From Emydura subglobosa (Eukaryota; Chordata; Testudines; Chelidae), in NCBI GenBank assembly GCA_007922225.1, contig ML679970.1, positions 40,070,212-40,134,211 on the forward strand: a DNA stretch of 64,000 nt. The letters run 5' to 3'. A program made the position numbers and the translations under genes. The notes under the pieces are model-generated. The model worked only from the letters and a program-made list of their open reading frames with translations. It was not told the origin of the DNA and did no database searches. This document shows, in pieces, positions 1-12,900 of this stretch (its first letter is position 1; every line of letters starts with the position of its first letter).

Positions 1-309
1 ATTTGCTGTATTTGCTTTTTTTGCCATTTTGGTGGCCTTGGAAGTGTGTGGCTGCAATAATCCCCTCTTTATTATCTGTCATTACCCTGAGGCTAGCCTA
101 GTATAAAGCTTAATACCATGCCTCCCAACCTCCTACAGTAAACTAATCCTTATGTAATCATTGCATAATGCAAAAAGCCTGCTCCCCCACCCTCTCTACT
201 CATCGTATTTTTCTAGGCTCTGAAAATTACATGGATCTACAAAAATAATGGTAGTCTCAAGACTGATCCATCTTGCAGGACACATGTCAAGCCCTGGTAT
301 AGTTCTGTT

Positions 310-490
310 TACTGGGGCCAAAATTTTCAACATGGGTGCCTAAATCCATATTTAAGCATTTAAATGAAAATGGCCTTATTTTTAGAGGTTCTGAACTTCC
401 ATTGAAAGCACGATGGGTAAAATCAGGCCACTTTTATTTTTTTGCCTAATTTTTGGCAGCCCAATTTAAAAACCAATCCATCCTGGATTA
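310..490. repeat. Foldback-type interspersed repeat (degraded)
   Basis: The stretch starts with ccaaaattttcaacatggg and gtgcctaaat and later contains aaaatcaggccac and tttttgcctaat, which roughly mirror the first part. This layout matches dispersed inverted-repeat elements common in sauropsid DNA. The arms are too diverged to set exact ends. Confidence 0.4.
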
Positions 491-778
491 CTAGGATACT
501 GGTTAACAGGGATAACCAGAAGGCGAGGTTTCAGTGCTTTCCTGTGTACAGGTACTGAACGAGTAGCTTAGTGAAAACTTCCTGTCTCTGGAGACTGAAA
601 TATTTCCTGGTTGTATTGCATCGGAGTAATGCAGAGGTTAGTTTTGTATAAATATTGGGTGTGGATAAGGGGGATGAGGGTGATTGGAAGGACAAATGTA
701 AGTGATCATAGATGTATTACTGCTACATAATGGAGAACAGTTCCAGGATTTTGGGGTGTATAGGCTAGCTTCTGGAGA

Positions 779-797
779 GTGTGTGTGTGTGTGTGTG
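779..797. repeat. (GT)n microsatellite
   Basis: A short GT dinucleotide run followed directly by a G6 run. Confidence 0.85.
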
Positions 798-1849
798 GGG
801 GGTGTTTGCATTTAATATTTTGAGGGTAGTGATTGGAAAAGTGGACACATTCTAGATTTTAGAATAGGGATGCTGGATAATGATATCCTACATTTTTCTG
901 GGTCCTTCCCTCTGAGAATCTCAAAATACTATGTGACTATTTAATTGAGCTTCACAACACCCCTGTTAGAGTGATAGTATATCCATGGCAGAGCTGGAAA
1001 TAAAAGACAAGTTCCCTAGCTCTCAGTCCTGGACTCAAACCATTACACCATGGTTCTTGGCATAGATTAGGAAGAGGATGTTATTGAATAAAGGCATACA
1101 TTTCAAATTGTGTGTTGGGTGTAGTGTTGTCTAGCACCTAGATTAAGAAGGGGGCTGTTATGGGATGGATGTAGCTATGCATGGCTTGGACTTGGCTGGA
1201 ATAGCTACCTGCTTTCCTCCTCCAGCTCGGGGTGTTGATGTTTATAAGTGTGTTTTATACAAAAGCTTATATAAGTGCTCTTTAGTGTTTATGTAACTTG
1301 GGTCTCTTTAGTGTGTGCAGCAGTGAGGCCTGGCTGGAACAAGAGCTTTTGGATATCTGGGGCCTAGTTCTGCTTGCATAATCCCTGGGTTAGAAGATAT
1401 ATTGTCTGTCACCAAAGTTGGCCTTTTGATGTTCCAATTTGCCTTTGAGCACTCTTGGCCTTTTTCTTTCCCTCTTCATTTTTGTGTTGCTTCTTTCTGA
1501 CTTTTTTTCTGTTCCATTTGTTCTTTTTCACTTGAAAACTTATTTTCTGGCCTAAAAGAATCATTCTTGTGCAGCATACATCATTTGCAACTGATACACT
1601 AAGAAAAACCTCAGAAAGAGAGTGGGAATGTTTTTTGGTTTATTTTTTAATTTCCACTGGTTGTGGGTTCCTTCACACCCAGAAGGAATCTGGAGATCAC
1701 TCTCCTCCTTTTCCTTCAAGAATTTTCCTTTTCTTACTTCCACCCCTGTAACTCTGTCCTCAGTGGTACTTTTTTCAGAGCCTGTTAACATAATATCCCT
1801 CCATCCCATGCCCGGATGGGAGTGCTGTTATACAAAGTAGGCTACTTTG

Positions 1850-1869
1850 TTCTCTCTCTCTCTCTCTCT
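1850..1869. repeat. (TC)n microsatellite
   Basis: A pure TC dinucleotide run ending in ctgcag, so it also looks like a strong polypyrimidine-AG acceptor. No exon follows it. Confidence 0.8.
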
Positions 1870-3344
1870 GCAGGCCCCCTGCATGCTGCCTTAATACTAC
1901 AGTGACTGATCACTATATAAATAAATGAAAAATGTGTTACTAGAACTGCAAGTGGAGCTGTTTGATATACTCATATGACATACTCTGCCTTGAGTTTTTG
2001 TAACAAGTACAAAAGAGAGACCTGACTTTGTTAACTCCTAGATAAGTCAGCAATGCTAATGAGGACAGCAGAGTTGATGTGTGTGCAGTGTGACAGGCCA
2101 GAGGAAGCATCAGACAGAAAGCTCCAGGGCTTGAGCAGGTACAGACTGGAAGATTCACTTTTGTGCCTCTTAGTATAGCCATGATTGTGATGCATTGCAA
2201 GGTACTAGCTACAGCAGCCTACATTGTGTGCAAACCTGAGGAGTCAGAGCGAGTGGGAATTGGGTTATGTTCCCTCTAATAATTGCTTTTCATACAGCAT
2301 TGACTTTCTTTCGTCAATGAGGGTAAGCTGTGCTAAGAGAAGCTGCTGTGCTGCTTGCTTCGCAAGGGGTCAGAGGGTCCCCATGGCAGTGGTGACGGAC
2401 TTCTTTGCACAACTGAGGGCCACATTTGCAATTTGCCCAAGAGCTTGAATCCCACAGCTAATTGGCGCAGATGGCAGTTGTTCTCAAATTCAGTATCAGC
2501 ATATAGTATGGCTAACCCAGGTCAAGATGAAGCATTGCATGCTGGGAGTGGTAGTCTCTGCAAGTTGCATCTCTGCAGCAAAGACTTTGCTCTGGACTGT
2601 ATTGCAGACTTCTGAGCTGCATTTGTGTACTCCTTCTGTAGGGTGAGGGGATTCCTCACTTGGCTCTTTTTAGCAAACTCCTCCAGTGAAGTGACACCAG
2701 CTCTGATGAAAGTTGCATTCTGCAGTCCTCTGTTCAGTCCCCACAACACAGGCTAGAGCTGGAAAGTAGGAAGGGAAGTAGAGAGACTGGAGGAGAGATG
2801 AGAGTACCTGGAGCAGCAAAAAATGCAGGACAGAGAATGTGAGGGAGAGAAAAAAGGAAGACAGCAAAAGCTGAGCATGAAATGTAGCAGATCACGTATG
2901 TCGATGGAAGCGGCTACCTGTGATGGATCCTAGTTGTAGAACTGGCTGTCTGCTCAGCACGATGATCAGTTAAAGGGGGAGGATGTCTGGTGTATTCCCC
3001 TGGGCTCTGCTAGCGTTTGGGGCACCAGGAACAAGTGGTTGTATGTGTTTGTAACTCTGTGTGCTGGGGTGGGTGTATCAGTTTATGTAATGGTTACATA
3101 ATTAGTTCTTTGTTAGGCTGCTCTGGGTGGGAGGGGCCTAAAGCTGCTGAGTTGCTTGGAGGGCTGAGACTGATTATTTTAAAACGAGAACAAAGTGTTT
3201 TTGCTCTCTAATTAGCTAGCCTGATAGAAAGGGCAGAGATTTTCAAACACTCTGGACCCTGACTGCTGCTGGGGGCTGTCTTCTTTCTCTTCCCTAATGA
3301 GAGGGTGGATTTATTTGTGTTTGGATGCACAAAACCAGAGATTA

Positions 3345-4335
3345 TCAAAGAATAATAGAAATGCAGGACTGGAAGGGACCTAGATGTCATCAAATCTAGC
3401 CCCCTGCACTGAGACAGTACCAAGTAAACCTAGACCCATCCCTCTTCGGTGTTTGTTCAGATTATTCTTAAAATCTTCCAGTGATGGGATTCCTTAGCCT
3501 CTCTTGGAAGCCTGTTCCAGAGCCTAGCTGTCCTCGTAGTTATAAAGTTTATCGAATATCTAACTAAAATCTCCCTTCCTGCAGATTAAGCTCATTACTT
3601 CTTGGCCTTTCTTCAGACATGGAGAACAATTGATCACCTTCCCCTGTATAAGCCCCTTAGTATATTTGCAGACTGTTATCAGGTCCCTCCTCAGTCTTCT
3701 TTTGTCATGACTAAACATGCCCAGTTTTTTTAAACTTTCCTCATAGGTCAGGTTTTCTAAACCTTTTATCATTTTTGTTGCTCTCCTATGGACAATTTGT
3801 CCACATTTTCCCTAAAGTGTGGTGCCCAGAATTGGATACACTATTCCAGCAGAGGCCTCACCAAGGCTGAGTTGAATGGGACAATCACCTCCTTGTTTTA
3901 CATACATCGCTTCTGTTAATACCCCCCAGAATATTAACCTTTTCAAAGCTACATCGTATTGTTGACTCCTATTCATTTGTGATGCACTGTAACAGCCAAA
4001 CCCTTTTGAGCAGTACTGCCATCTAGACAGTTATTCCCGTTTTGTAGTTGTGCATTTGGTTTTTTCCTTCCTAAGTGAAGTACTTTGCACTTATATTATT
4101 ACATTTTATTTTGTTGATTTCAGACCAACTCTCCAGTTTGTCAGTCGTTTTCAGTTCTAATCCTGTCCTCCAAAGTGATTGCAACCCCTCCCAGTTTGTT
4201 CTCCTTTGCAAATTTAATGAACATACTCTCCACTCCATTATCTAAATCATTAATGAAAAGGTTGAATAGTACCAGACATAAGACTGAATCCTGTGGGACC
4301 CAACTAGATATGTTCTCCCAGTTTGATAGTGAACT
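3345..4335 (-). mobile_element. CR1-type LINE fragment, 3' part
   Basis: The plus strand reads gcaggactggaagggaccta, then ctcagtcttcttttgtcatg and gtgcccagaattggatacac, and ends with tcctgtgggaccc. These are signature stretches of the complement of CR1 reverse-transcriptase 3' coding sequence and 3' UTR. A minus-strand frame at 3560-3772 carries GLENLTYEESLKKLGMF and RRLRRDLITV, typical CR1 ORF2 C-terminal sequence with frameshifts. The copy is old and truncated at its 5' end. Confidence 0.8.
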
Positions 4336-5496
4336 GTGAACTCAAAAAGAGAAAACTAAGAGTCTTTAGCACAAATATACTTACTTCACATGGTGCTTCA
4401 ATATCCACTTGACTCCTCTTGTGGAATGGGCTAAGTGAGATGGGAGAAAGTCCCTTTGCTGTGCAGAGGATTCTGGAAGATTCCCTCTCTCTGAACTGTG
4501 GCCAGATAATTCATCTTTGGCTCCTAGAAGGTAATCTGAGAAAGAAACGGTGAGCTCAGTTCTACTAGACAGGCACAAGAACAAAGAAAAAAGCTGCTAT
4601 CAGAATGCCTGACTGAAGAAACGAAGGAAAAGAATAAAATGGAGCTCCTGGCCACATTGAGCACCAACACCTCAAAGTGGCCCCCAGGCATACCTGCAGT
4701 CTGGCAGTGGTTTCAGAGGAAGCAGTTGACTCTCCACCAATCTGCAATATCTGCAAATATCACGTGTACTCACTGCCCCTCTGCACTGACAGTGGCTGTG
4801 CAGGACGGAACTGTGTGAAATGTATACCAGATACCACCGATAGGCTTAGAAAGATTAGATTTTTATTGGTAAATATTTATAAATGTTGGTGGCACCATAC
4901 ACACACAAACAAACCCATGAAAAAATATATCCAGCAATAATGATAGAAATTTGCAGATAGGCAAAGTAAGAAAAATGCTACTTGAGAACTTATTAGTTTG
5001 ATTTAAAGATTGACATGTGATGTTGAGAATTTTTGTTTTAACCGTTACAAAGCTTTAACTTTTTGAATATCAACACCTAATCTTTTTAAACAATTGTCTG
5101 ATTCCCCCCCCCCATAGTTTCCAACAACTGTGAAAATTTAAATCAATAAAAATAAAAAGCCTAAAATCCATAATTTTGCACAACTGTGAACATTTACAAA
5201 GATAACAATAAAAATATTTAAAAATAAACAGATAATTGCCATTTAAATTATTGAAAAAATTAATTAAAAATATTCTGCTAAGCCTAGCCATAGATAATAT
5301 GAACCTGCTCCTGGTAGCCGTGCTGGGCATTCTGGGATATTTGCAACAATCCCCAGGGCCTACAGGAGTGGCTGTGTACCTCAAAGAAGATGCCTGCTGT
5401 GAATGCTGTGTGTCACTGCATCTTCCATAAGTTCATTTGCAGATCTAGTAGAGTTGGAACCGTGCAGTTCCATAGTGCAGATAGATTTTATTTGGG

Positions 5497-5715
5497 CTGG
5501 TCTACACAACTGAGTTAGGAGACCTAGTTACAACGTGGCTGTCTTCTGATTGTTAAAAGAACCATTCTAGTCTGTAGTGCAGATGGGGCATGTCCAGGTA
5601 CAGAACATGGGCAAGGTCTATCTCCATTGCAAACTGGAGCCATGTTGTAACCAGGTCTCTTGACTTAATTGTTACTGTAGAAAGGCCATTATGCCTCCAT
5701 CTATACTAGCCTTTA
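5497..5715. mobile_element. Probable non-autonomous DNA transposon (MITE), degraded
   Basis: It opens with gggctggtctacacaa and closes with ccatctatactagccttt, an imperfect inverted pair of the 'gtctacac' type that also bounds the elements at 34222 and 62662. No open frame. Target-site duplication not resolved. Confidence 0.45.
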
Positions 5716-5751
5716 GCTGAATGAGTAATAACAATTTGTGACATTGCTATT

Positions 5752-5878
5752 ATTATTATTTATTTGTGCTAGTACAACTGATATCACTTAAAATCCCCAG
5801 TCATGCACTGGGCCCCATTATGCCAGGTCCTGTACAAACACACAACACAAAGATGGTCCTTGTCCCAAAGAGCTCACA
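5752..5878 (+). repeat. Old SINE-like interspersed repeat
   Basis: The stretch contains tgccaggtcctgtacaaaca and cttgtcccaaagagctcaca. Related stretches occur near 52080-52160 and 62140-62240 in this window. It lies just outside the hAT insertion at 5887. Confidence 0.4.
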
Positions 5879-5886
5879 CTCTAGTT

Positions 5887-6378
5887 CAGTGGTTCCCAAT
5901 CTGTGGCCCACAGGGTCTTTCAAAGTGGCCCACGGCTCCTCTCCCGCTGGCTGCAGAAGGGAGCTGCTGCCTAAGGACCCAGGCGGAGCGTGTTGCCGCA
6001 GGACTACAAGACCAGTGCAGGTGCCTTGCTGCAGCCCGTCCCCTGGCTCCAGCAGAGAGCACAGTGCTCTGCCTGGGTCCCTAGGTGCTGGGGTCTCTGC
6101 TGGAACCAGAAGGAGGGGAGCGCTGATCTCCCGTCCCGCTGGGTGCAGAATGGAGCCACTGCCTAGAGACCCAGGTGGAACACATGGGGCTACAGGATAT
6201 GTGCGGTTTCCCTGCTGCAGCCAGGGGGATGGGAGATCAGCGAGGAGGCTGCCTGAACTCGTTTCGTCTGGCTGCAGTGGGGGAGGAGGGCTGCTGGCGG
6301 AGAGTGGACACTGATTGGCCTTCAGGCTTGTAAAAATGATATCTATGGCCCTTGAGCCAAAAAGGTTGGGAACCCCTG
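5887..6378. mobile_element. hAT-type MITE with perfect 8-bp target-site duplication
   Basis: The element is 492 bp. The left end is cagtggttcccaatctgtgg; the right end, read from the other strand, is caggggttcccaacctt, matching as terminal inverted repeats. The flanking 8-mers CTCTAGTT at 5879-5886 and 6379-6386 are identical, diagnostic of hAT-family insertion. A diverged internal direct duplication (about 5937-6037 and 6129-6223) includes ctgcag and cccagg blocks 184-191 bp apart. Long open frames on both strands cover it but carry no transposase motif. Confidence 0.88.
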
Positions 6379-7935
6379 CTCTAGTTGGTTCCAAATATGG
6401 TTTGTGTCACCATGCAACACGTTGGAACAAGGTTAGTAACCATAGACGCTGGCTGCCAGGGCTGGCACATGACTCTATTCCTGTGTCCTGAGTGTAATGC
6501 TATCGTTCAGCTAGGACCTCCGAACTGTTCCAGTGTGGCTGGTGGACCTTCCTCCCGATCCCTGCGTGGGCAGGGTTATCCAGTGTGCAGTGCTGCACAT
6601 GTTCCTGGTTGCACTCCCTTGCTGAGGCAGTATGGGATAACTGCCCAGACTTTCCCAGGCAGCACTGACAGCAGAAACACAATTAGGCAGCTGTGGATAT
6701 GCAAACATGGTTGACAAATTGTTACGTTGTGAAAAATGCTGCTTATTGTAGTGGTGTCAGATTAGCATGTCAATCAAATGTGTAGTGGGAGCGGTGTCCC
6801 TAGAACATTCCCTCACTTCCTCTGTCACAAAGATCAAAAGTGCTACTAGTGAAAGACTAATGTTAGGTCAGTGTTTAGCAGAAGATGTCAATAGTGTCTA
6901 CCGTAGGGAATTTAACACAAATCCCCCCTGGTTCTAATGTCAGCTCAGTTGTCCAGGTGCTAAAGCCGCTGGGAGTAGCTGTCATAGCCCAGAGAAGACT
7001 CCAGCGTCTTCTGGTGGTTTAAGTGTGTGTTAAGCCTACTAAAAAGCAGTTTTATTTAACACCGTGATAAAAATGCACCCAGCCATGGGAACCTTGCTAC
7101 CCCACCCCATGGCTCCCACTGTAGTATCAATTCAGCTGAACTGGTGAGATTTTTTTGGTAAAGTCCTTAATGTGGGCAAGATGTTACTGTCCAGATGGCT
7201 ATATACCATATATGCGGTCATACATGCATACTGCAGTCCTCACCTTAAGAATTGTATACACAAGGCAAACAACTGTGTTTAACTACTAGATTAAAGAGGG
7301 TTGCAGCTGAACAAGGTTCTAGCTTGATCAGTCATGTTGTGTTTGAACAGGGACAAACCATTTTCTCAGAGTTGACTTTCATACTCTTGCTCAGGTGAGA
7401 TTCTGGCCACAGCTGTGTGTCACCTACACTTAAGCATGGGTTAAATACTGTTTGGAGCAAGTACAGAAGAGAGTAAGAAAATACGTGTAGAAAAGTAAGT
7501 ATGCAGAGGGACTGAAAGACAGATAGGGGAACATGTCCTGGAGACAGCTCCACCCCCTGATGAATTGTGTTATTTGAGGTTTGCCCTGCTGTACCCGCTA
7601 CTGGTATTCTACTGGAGAAGAGTCAGTACAGAGGGAAAAAAGGGTGCTGTATCAGTAATTGCCAGCCAGCAGAAAGAGTGGTGCTCCCTCTCCAAAATGA
7701 ACATGACTTTGTTTTTCTCTAATTCAAGGTCCCAGGGTGGGATGGCAGCAGGGAAACCAATGGCTTTGTTTGGCTCTGAGAAAGTTACTGGTTTAATGAC
7801 TCATCGTGTAGAATGCAGTCACGTTGCTGCTGTTGCTGCTTCCCTCTGCCCTCTTTTATCCGATCTTTTCATCTAGTTATATAATTGTGAATCAAGACAA
7901 AACAATGTTAAAGAATTGTGGGTAATGTAACCAAA

Positions 7936-8010
7936 CTGCAACTTTAGCTCAAATGGCAGAGCTCTAATCTGGGAAGCCCAGGAAACTGGATTATTTTCTG
8001 AGCACCGATT
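7936..8010 (+). repeat. Possible degraded tRNA-derived SINE head
   Basis: The run ctttagctcaaatggcagag fits a tRNA box A (TRGCNNARYGG-like). The expected box B downstream (near actggattat) is badly eroded. It is not a functional tRNA gene. Confidence 0.25.
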
Positions 8011-8085
8011 CTCCCTTTAAATGAATATAATACATGGTCTGTGAGCCTGTGTGCTTAGGGAGGCATGTGGTAGTAATAGACTCTA

Positions 8086-8230
8086 AAGCCCTGCCTATGC
8101 TAGAAAAACCACCAGGTTCATAATACGGAGTTCAGTTTGTCCTTGTCTCCATTTGCAGCAAAACAGTGTTCAGCACAAGGTCAGCTGTACCTATTGCTGA
8201 TAACCGTTCTTCTGGCATAGGCAGGGCTTA
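8086..8230. mobile_element. Short MITE with about 20-bp terminal inverted repeats
   Basis: The left end aagccctgcctatgctagaa (8086-8105) is the inverse of the right end ttctggcataggcagggctt (from 8211), with one or two differences. The element is 145 bp with no coding capacity. The target-site duplication is short (perhaps TA) and ambiguous, so the superfamily is not assigned. Confidence 0.75.
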
Positions 8231-8835
8231 GTGGTATGGGTGTGCGAAGGAAGAGGCCCATTCTGAGTCTGTCTCCTGGCTGTGGCCCATGATGTGCTGT
8301 GTTCAGAAGTGCTGCGTGAACTCTGATTTACATTGAGGGCAAATGTAAATAGTTCTGGAGGATGTCTAATGGGATCTCTGCTGGGCTGAGCTTGCAGTGC
8401 TGTTCACTTCGCTCAGCGAGCAAAATACCATGCCTGGGACCCCAGCTTTGAGGGGGAAAAATGGATGGTACGACTAATGTAACTGGTGTGTTAATATGGC
8501 AGCCTCCAGTGGTGCCTGCGGGCATGACACATCACACTGTGGTATCCTTTGTTACTGCAGCCATCTCTCCTTTCAGAGAGGACTGCCCGTGTCCAGAGAT
8601 TCTGGTATCGCTGAATATATTACCTGTTGGTGTAGCTTTTCCTCTTTCTTGTCACAGCCTTTTGTTCTTTCCTTATCTGTTTCAAAGGCAGAGCCTTTCC
8701 CACTTACTGTAGTTCTCTGATTTAACTTTTTCTATAGGAGGAGCAGAGTTGATTCTGAGATGGGGTGCACGCCATCCCTTTGCTGTTAAAATTAGACAGC
8801 ATTTTTTGTGGAACCCTGGACCATTTTCCTTTTAT

Positions 8836-9172
8836 AAAGCTTGTTGGAACCTACTTCCCGAACTCATTGCCAGGGGGATGCTATGAAGGCCAAAATTATA
8901 ACAGGGTTCAAAAAGAATCAGATACATTCATGGAGGATAGGTCCATCAATGACTATAAGCCGAGGTGGTCAGGGATGCAACCCCCCTGCTCTGGGTGTCC
9001 CTAAGCCTCTGATTGCCAGACGCTGGGACTGGACGACGGGATGGATCCCTCAATAATTGCTCTGTTCTGTTCATTCCCTCTGACACATTGGCACTGGCCA
9101 CTGTCAAAAGACAGGACACTGGGATAGATGGACCACGGGTCTGACCTAGTATGGCCATTCTTATGTTCTTAT
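8836..9172 (+). mobile_element. CR1-type LINE 3' end, sense orientation
   Basis: It encodes remnants of the CR1 ORF2 terminus (the ...IITGFKKNQIHSW region; in CR1 usually 'AKTIxGFK') followed by the 3' UTR, with ggacactgggatagatggac and tctgacctagtatggccatt, ending at the ttatgttctt terminal repeat. 5' truncated. The frame is open here only by chance. Confidence 0.8.
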
Positions 9173-9705
9173 AGCCGTTGGTAGCACGCATCATATGCAC
9201 ATTGACTTTTAGCTGCATCTAGATTTGTGGTTGCCCAAATGCAGTATAAATGGAAAACCTTCCTCTGCTCCAGCATCATCAGCAGAGGAAAGAGAGTTAC
9301 GGCAACTGTTGGCTACCTCTCCTAATCAATACTAATTCTGGCCACTAGAAGGAAGTGAACTCTTAGGCCAGGAAACATGCATGATTTATAATATGCTCAC
9401 TTCATTTTCATGTCAGGGCCCTAGAGTTTTTTTTCTTCTGACTCTGTTTTTAATGATGCAGCCTTCTCTTTCACAGGAGACAGACACCGGCCCTAGAACT
9501 TTAACACTGTACTCAGTAGCATCTTCAATGCAGAGAAGTCAGTTCACAGTTTTGGCCGTCAAAGAAATATACAAACAAATGAACCAAAAGAGAGATGAAT
9601 GATGCCAGTTGATCTTTCAGCTCAGTCCTGGTTAGCGCTTAGGTAAAACCTCACTGACAATGTAGGATGGTTGTTTAACAATTTGTTATCGCCCTGACTT
9701 TTCAG

Positions 9706-9904
9706 ACCAGCCCCAGGAAGATGTGTTCAGCTGTGACCCTGTTCAGCATGGGGAGGATGGGGAATGGCAACGCTCTACTTCAACTACCTCATCTCAGAGC
9801 GAGCGGGCGGAGCGACTCGTGCAGAACCAGCACAAGAGCCTGGCCTCTGAGGACACCAAAAAGAAGAGGGCTCAGAAACCTTCTCACATGAGGAGGAACA
9901 TAAG
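9706..9904 (+). CDS. RAD54L2: RAD54L2 coding exon (first in window)
   Basis: The acceptor is ttttcag and the donor gtgggc. The exon enters mid-codon (two bases complete a split codon) and leaves after AG of an Arg codon. It encodes an acidic then Ser/Thr-rich stretch ([10 protein letters not shown]) followed by the basic, NLS-like [14 protein letters not shown]. Because it starts inside a codon, at least one more coding exon lies upstream. Confidence 0.93.
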
Positions 9905-12900
9905 GTGGGCAGCAATAGAATGGAAAGGGCAGAGGGTCCCACAGTCTTAATGGGGGAAAGTTGCATCTATTCAGTTGAATGTGTGTTGCTGCTAGACTTT
10001 TGCCACCAGCTTTGATAGAAAACCAGACGATTTCTGTTCTTTAAAACGAAAGCATTTTAACAGTGGCGGGGGCAAATAAACTGTTTGAGATCTCAGACGA
10101 GTAACATGTTCAGCTGCACAGAAGCAAATATATGAAATTGGCAAAATAATTAACATCTGGATTTTAAAACCAAATGGTTGAAAATCAATTCCACCATTAC
10201 ATCTAATCAATAGCTGAGTGCAGGATGTCTCTCTCTCCTGCTAAAGCTGATGATGTTAAATAAATGATATCAAATAAATCCTTTCCCTGCACGATTTGAG
10301 GTTTGTGTTTGCAAGAAAGCTCAGGTCACAACCAGTGACTGAAATGTTGAAAATCTGTTTCTCCTTCATTTTACAATGTAGTAATTTGAGATTTGTTAGG
10401 TCCCCTCCTATAATCTGTGACAGGATGTAGGGCTGTAAGAAGTTTGCCATAACATTTATTTACAGGGAACTAGATGGTTCAGAGGAGTCATAATGGCATC
10501 TAGAGCCTTATACCAGCTGATGGTGGTTTGATGCCTTTATGTGAAAAGCATTGATGGTCTTTGTCTGGTTCACATGACAGTTAATACTAATTAGCCCTCT
10601 TGTTGGCAGCCTCAACCAAGCAACAGTAGTGTAGTGGGCCCTGGATACCAAGGTAATGCCTTACTCATAGAGGGGGAGGTTCCTACATTTGAGAGCTAGG
10701 AAGAATTGGCAGGGCAGTGTGGAGAAGCCTTGCATTGCCACCGATCAGACTGTACCTATCTCCTGGGTAGAGAAATTCAGTCTCCAGAGCTGCAGATCTG
10801 ACACCTTTCACATTTATCTGAGAGGGAAAAAACAGAACCTTCCAAAATGCATGGGATTACCTGTAAGGTGGTGTTTTTAAGATAACTCCTAAGTATATTT
10901 GGAATGCATGTGAGGTCACTGTTCCTGGAAAGACCAGGAAATCAGGAAAGTGACTTGAAAGTACTTGTTTCCTCACTTGCTGTTGAAGGCTTCTGTATGT
11001 GAACTGGTGCTTTGTTTCCTAACAAAGTTCCCTTGGCCTGATTTTCCGTTGCTGGTATATGTGAACTCTAATACCATAGCAATAAATAACACACTCATAC
11101 CCTGCTGTTTACAGAAAGATCCTTTCAAGTTTACTGCTCCTAGGCATCTCAGTGCAGACACCTACTTGTCCACTCACCTTTTCCATCCATCCAGGCTTTG
11201 GCTTCCATCAAACACCAGTCCTTTCCTCATACAACAGTGGCATTTGCCGGCAGTTAAGAATGAGCAGCCTCACCTAAAATTGCAGCTGTCATGCAGTGGC
11301 ATTTGGCTATGATGTTCTTAGTACATTCTTTCTGAAGTTTGTAAATCGTCTATTGAAACCATCCAAGTTATTTAGGATAGATTGTTTCTGGGCAATGAAA
11401 TAACATTTTCTGTGTTTGCCCATGTGCTCAGAAAGCTGTTGCGGGAGGACCAGCTTGAGGCTGTGACAAAAACAGCCCAGTTGGAAGAGTTGGAGAGAAG
11501 GAAACGGCTGGAGCAGCAGCGAAAGGACTATCCAGCGGCCATCCCCACTGTACCACTAGAATTCCTTCCAGGTAAGCAGGGAGGGGCATTCACAAGCAAG
11601 TTTTAAGGGTAGCAGCTGAAAGGAATAAAAGGCGGTACACTTCCTACCCCCATATTCAAACCCAAGTCTACACTTTGAGACGCCCAAACCAAACATGACT
11701 GAGTAAGTGGTGCAAATCTTCTCAAAATGGTTATCACTCTTCTTTCTTGCATGTTTTGACCACCAGTGAAATAATGGACAGTGTAGACATTTAAATTACT
11801 ACAATTAGGCTTCAGAATTAACACCCATTGAAATGAATGAGGCAGGTCACACCTCTCAGAGCTATTTTTCCAAGCTGTCTGCAAACCATGGAGACATTAT
11901 ATTTTTTACACTCTCTCCAAATCTTTAAAATGTTCTTCACAAACATAAAGACTTAAGAGTTATTTTTGAAAAATGAAAACTTAAATTCTGGACCACAGTT
12001 CCAGGAAAAGGAGACTGCAAACTGGCCCCATTCAGCCACTAAACACTTGCGTTTTCTCTACAGGATGTAGTGCAAAGTAAGGAAAAGAGAATGTTTTGTT
12101 TCCCTGTTGTATGGCACCGGATGGTGAAAAGATTATCCTGTTTTTCTCAGCTTTTGGGACAAAATGGGCTTTGGAGTTCCAGTGAGAAATATACTCCAGA
12201 CATAGAATCATAGAAGATGAGGGTTGGAAGGGACTTCAGGAGGTCATCTAGTCCAACCCCCTGCTCAGAGCTGGACCAACCCCAACTAAATCATCCCAGC
12301 CAGGGCTTTGTCAAGCTGTACCTTAAAATGGCTTGTAATAGGGAGCTTCTCAACAGTTAGCGGATTGTTGTTTAGAGAGAAGCATTGAGCACATTGAGGA
12401 AGGTAAAAGGGAGATGGAATGACCTGCTAAACTGAGACACAGCAGTAGGTTAAACAGCAAGAGTCGATTATGGAAAATCCCAGGACTTAATTGACTAGAG
12501 CAAATGTAAAATGGAATGTTGACTTTATTCTGAATAGTTTTGCCTCTTTCCTGATAATTATTAGTATTGCTTAATATTGTTCACTATTTTTCTGTAGAGG
12601 AAATTGTTTTAAGAACAGCCGAGGCCACTCAGCTTCCTCCTCAGGTCCTAGCTGAGGAAGTGATCTGCTTGGATAGCACTAGCAGTGGCAGTGAAGATGA
12701 CACAAAAGGAATACTACATAGCATTAAAGATGGTAAGGCTCACAACCAGTCTATCACACATCCCTGTATCTCCCAGGTGGTCCCAGTCACCCAGTTTCAT
12801 CCAGTCAGGTCTCCCACACAACTGTGTCTATCTTCAGATTTTATGTATCTAAAAGGGTTTTTTTTTTATATAAATGTAATACTAATTCTGGTAGTTCTGC

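Larger units (their letters stand above)
1..9705 (+). other. Presumed large 5' intron of RAD54L2
   Basis: No exon was recognised in this interval. The acidic N-terminal exon expected for ARIP4 was looked for by eye and not seen. The region is AT-rich and holds a GT microsatellite (779-797), a TC run (1850-1869), CR1 fragments at 3345-4335 and 8836-9172, DNA-transposon remnants at 310-490, 5497-5715, 5887-6378 and 8086-8230, and a faint tRNA-like SINE near 7940. The rest shows nothing recognisable. Confidence 0.6.

Noticed and set aside
5766..6394. Long open frames on both strands (182 and 197 codons)
   Set aside because: Both lie over the hAT MITE and its internal duplication. Neither has a transposase motif or splice support.
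7936..8010. Possible tRNA gene
   Set aside because: Only box A is recognisable. Box B and the acceptor pairing are lost, so it is at best a SINE remnant.
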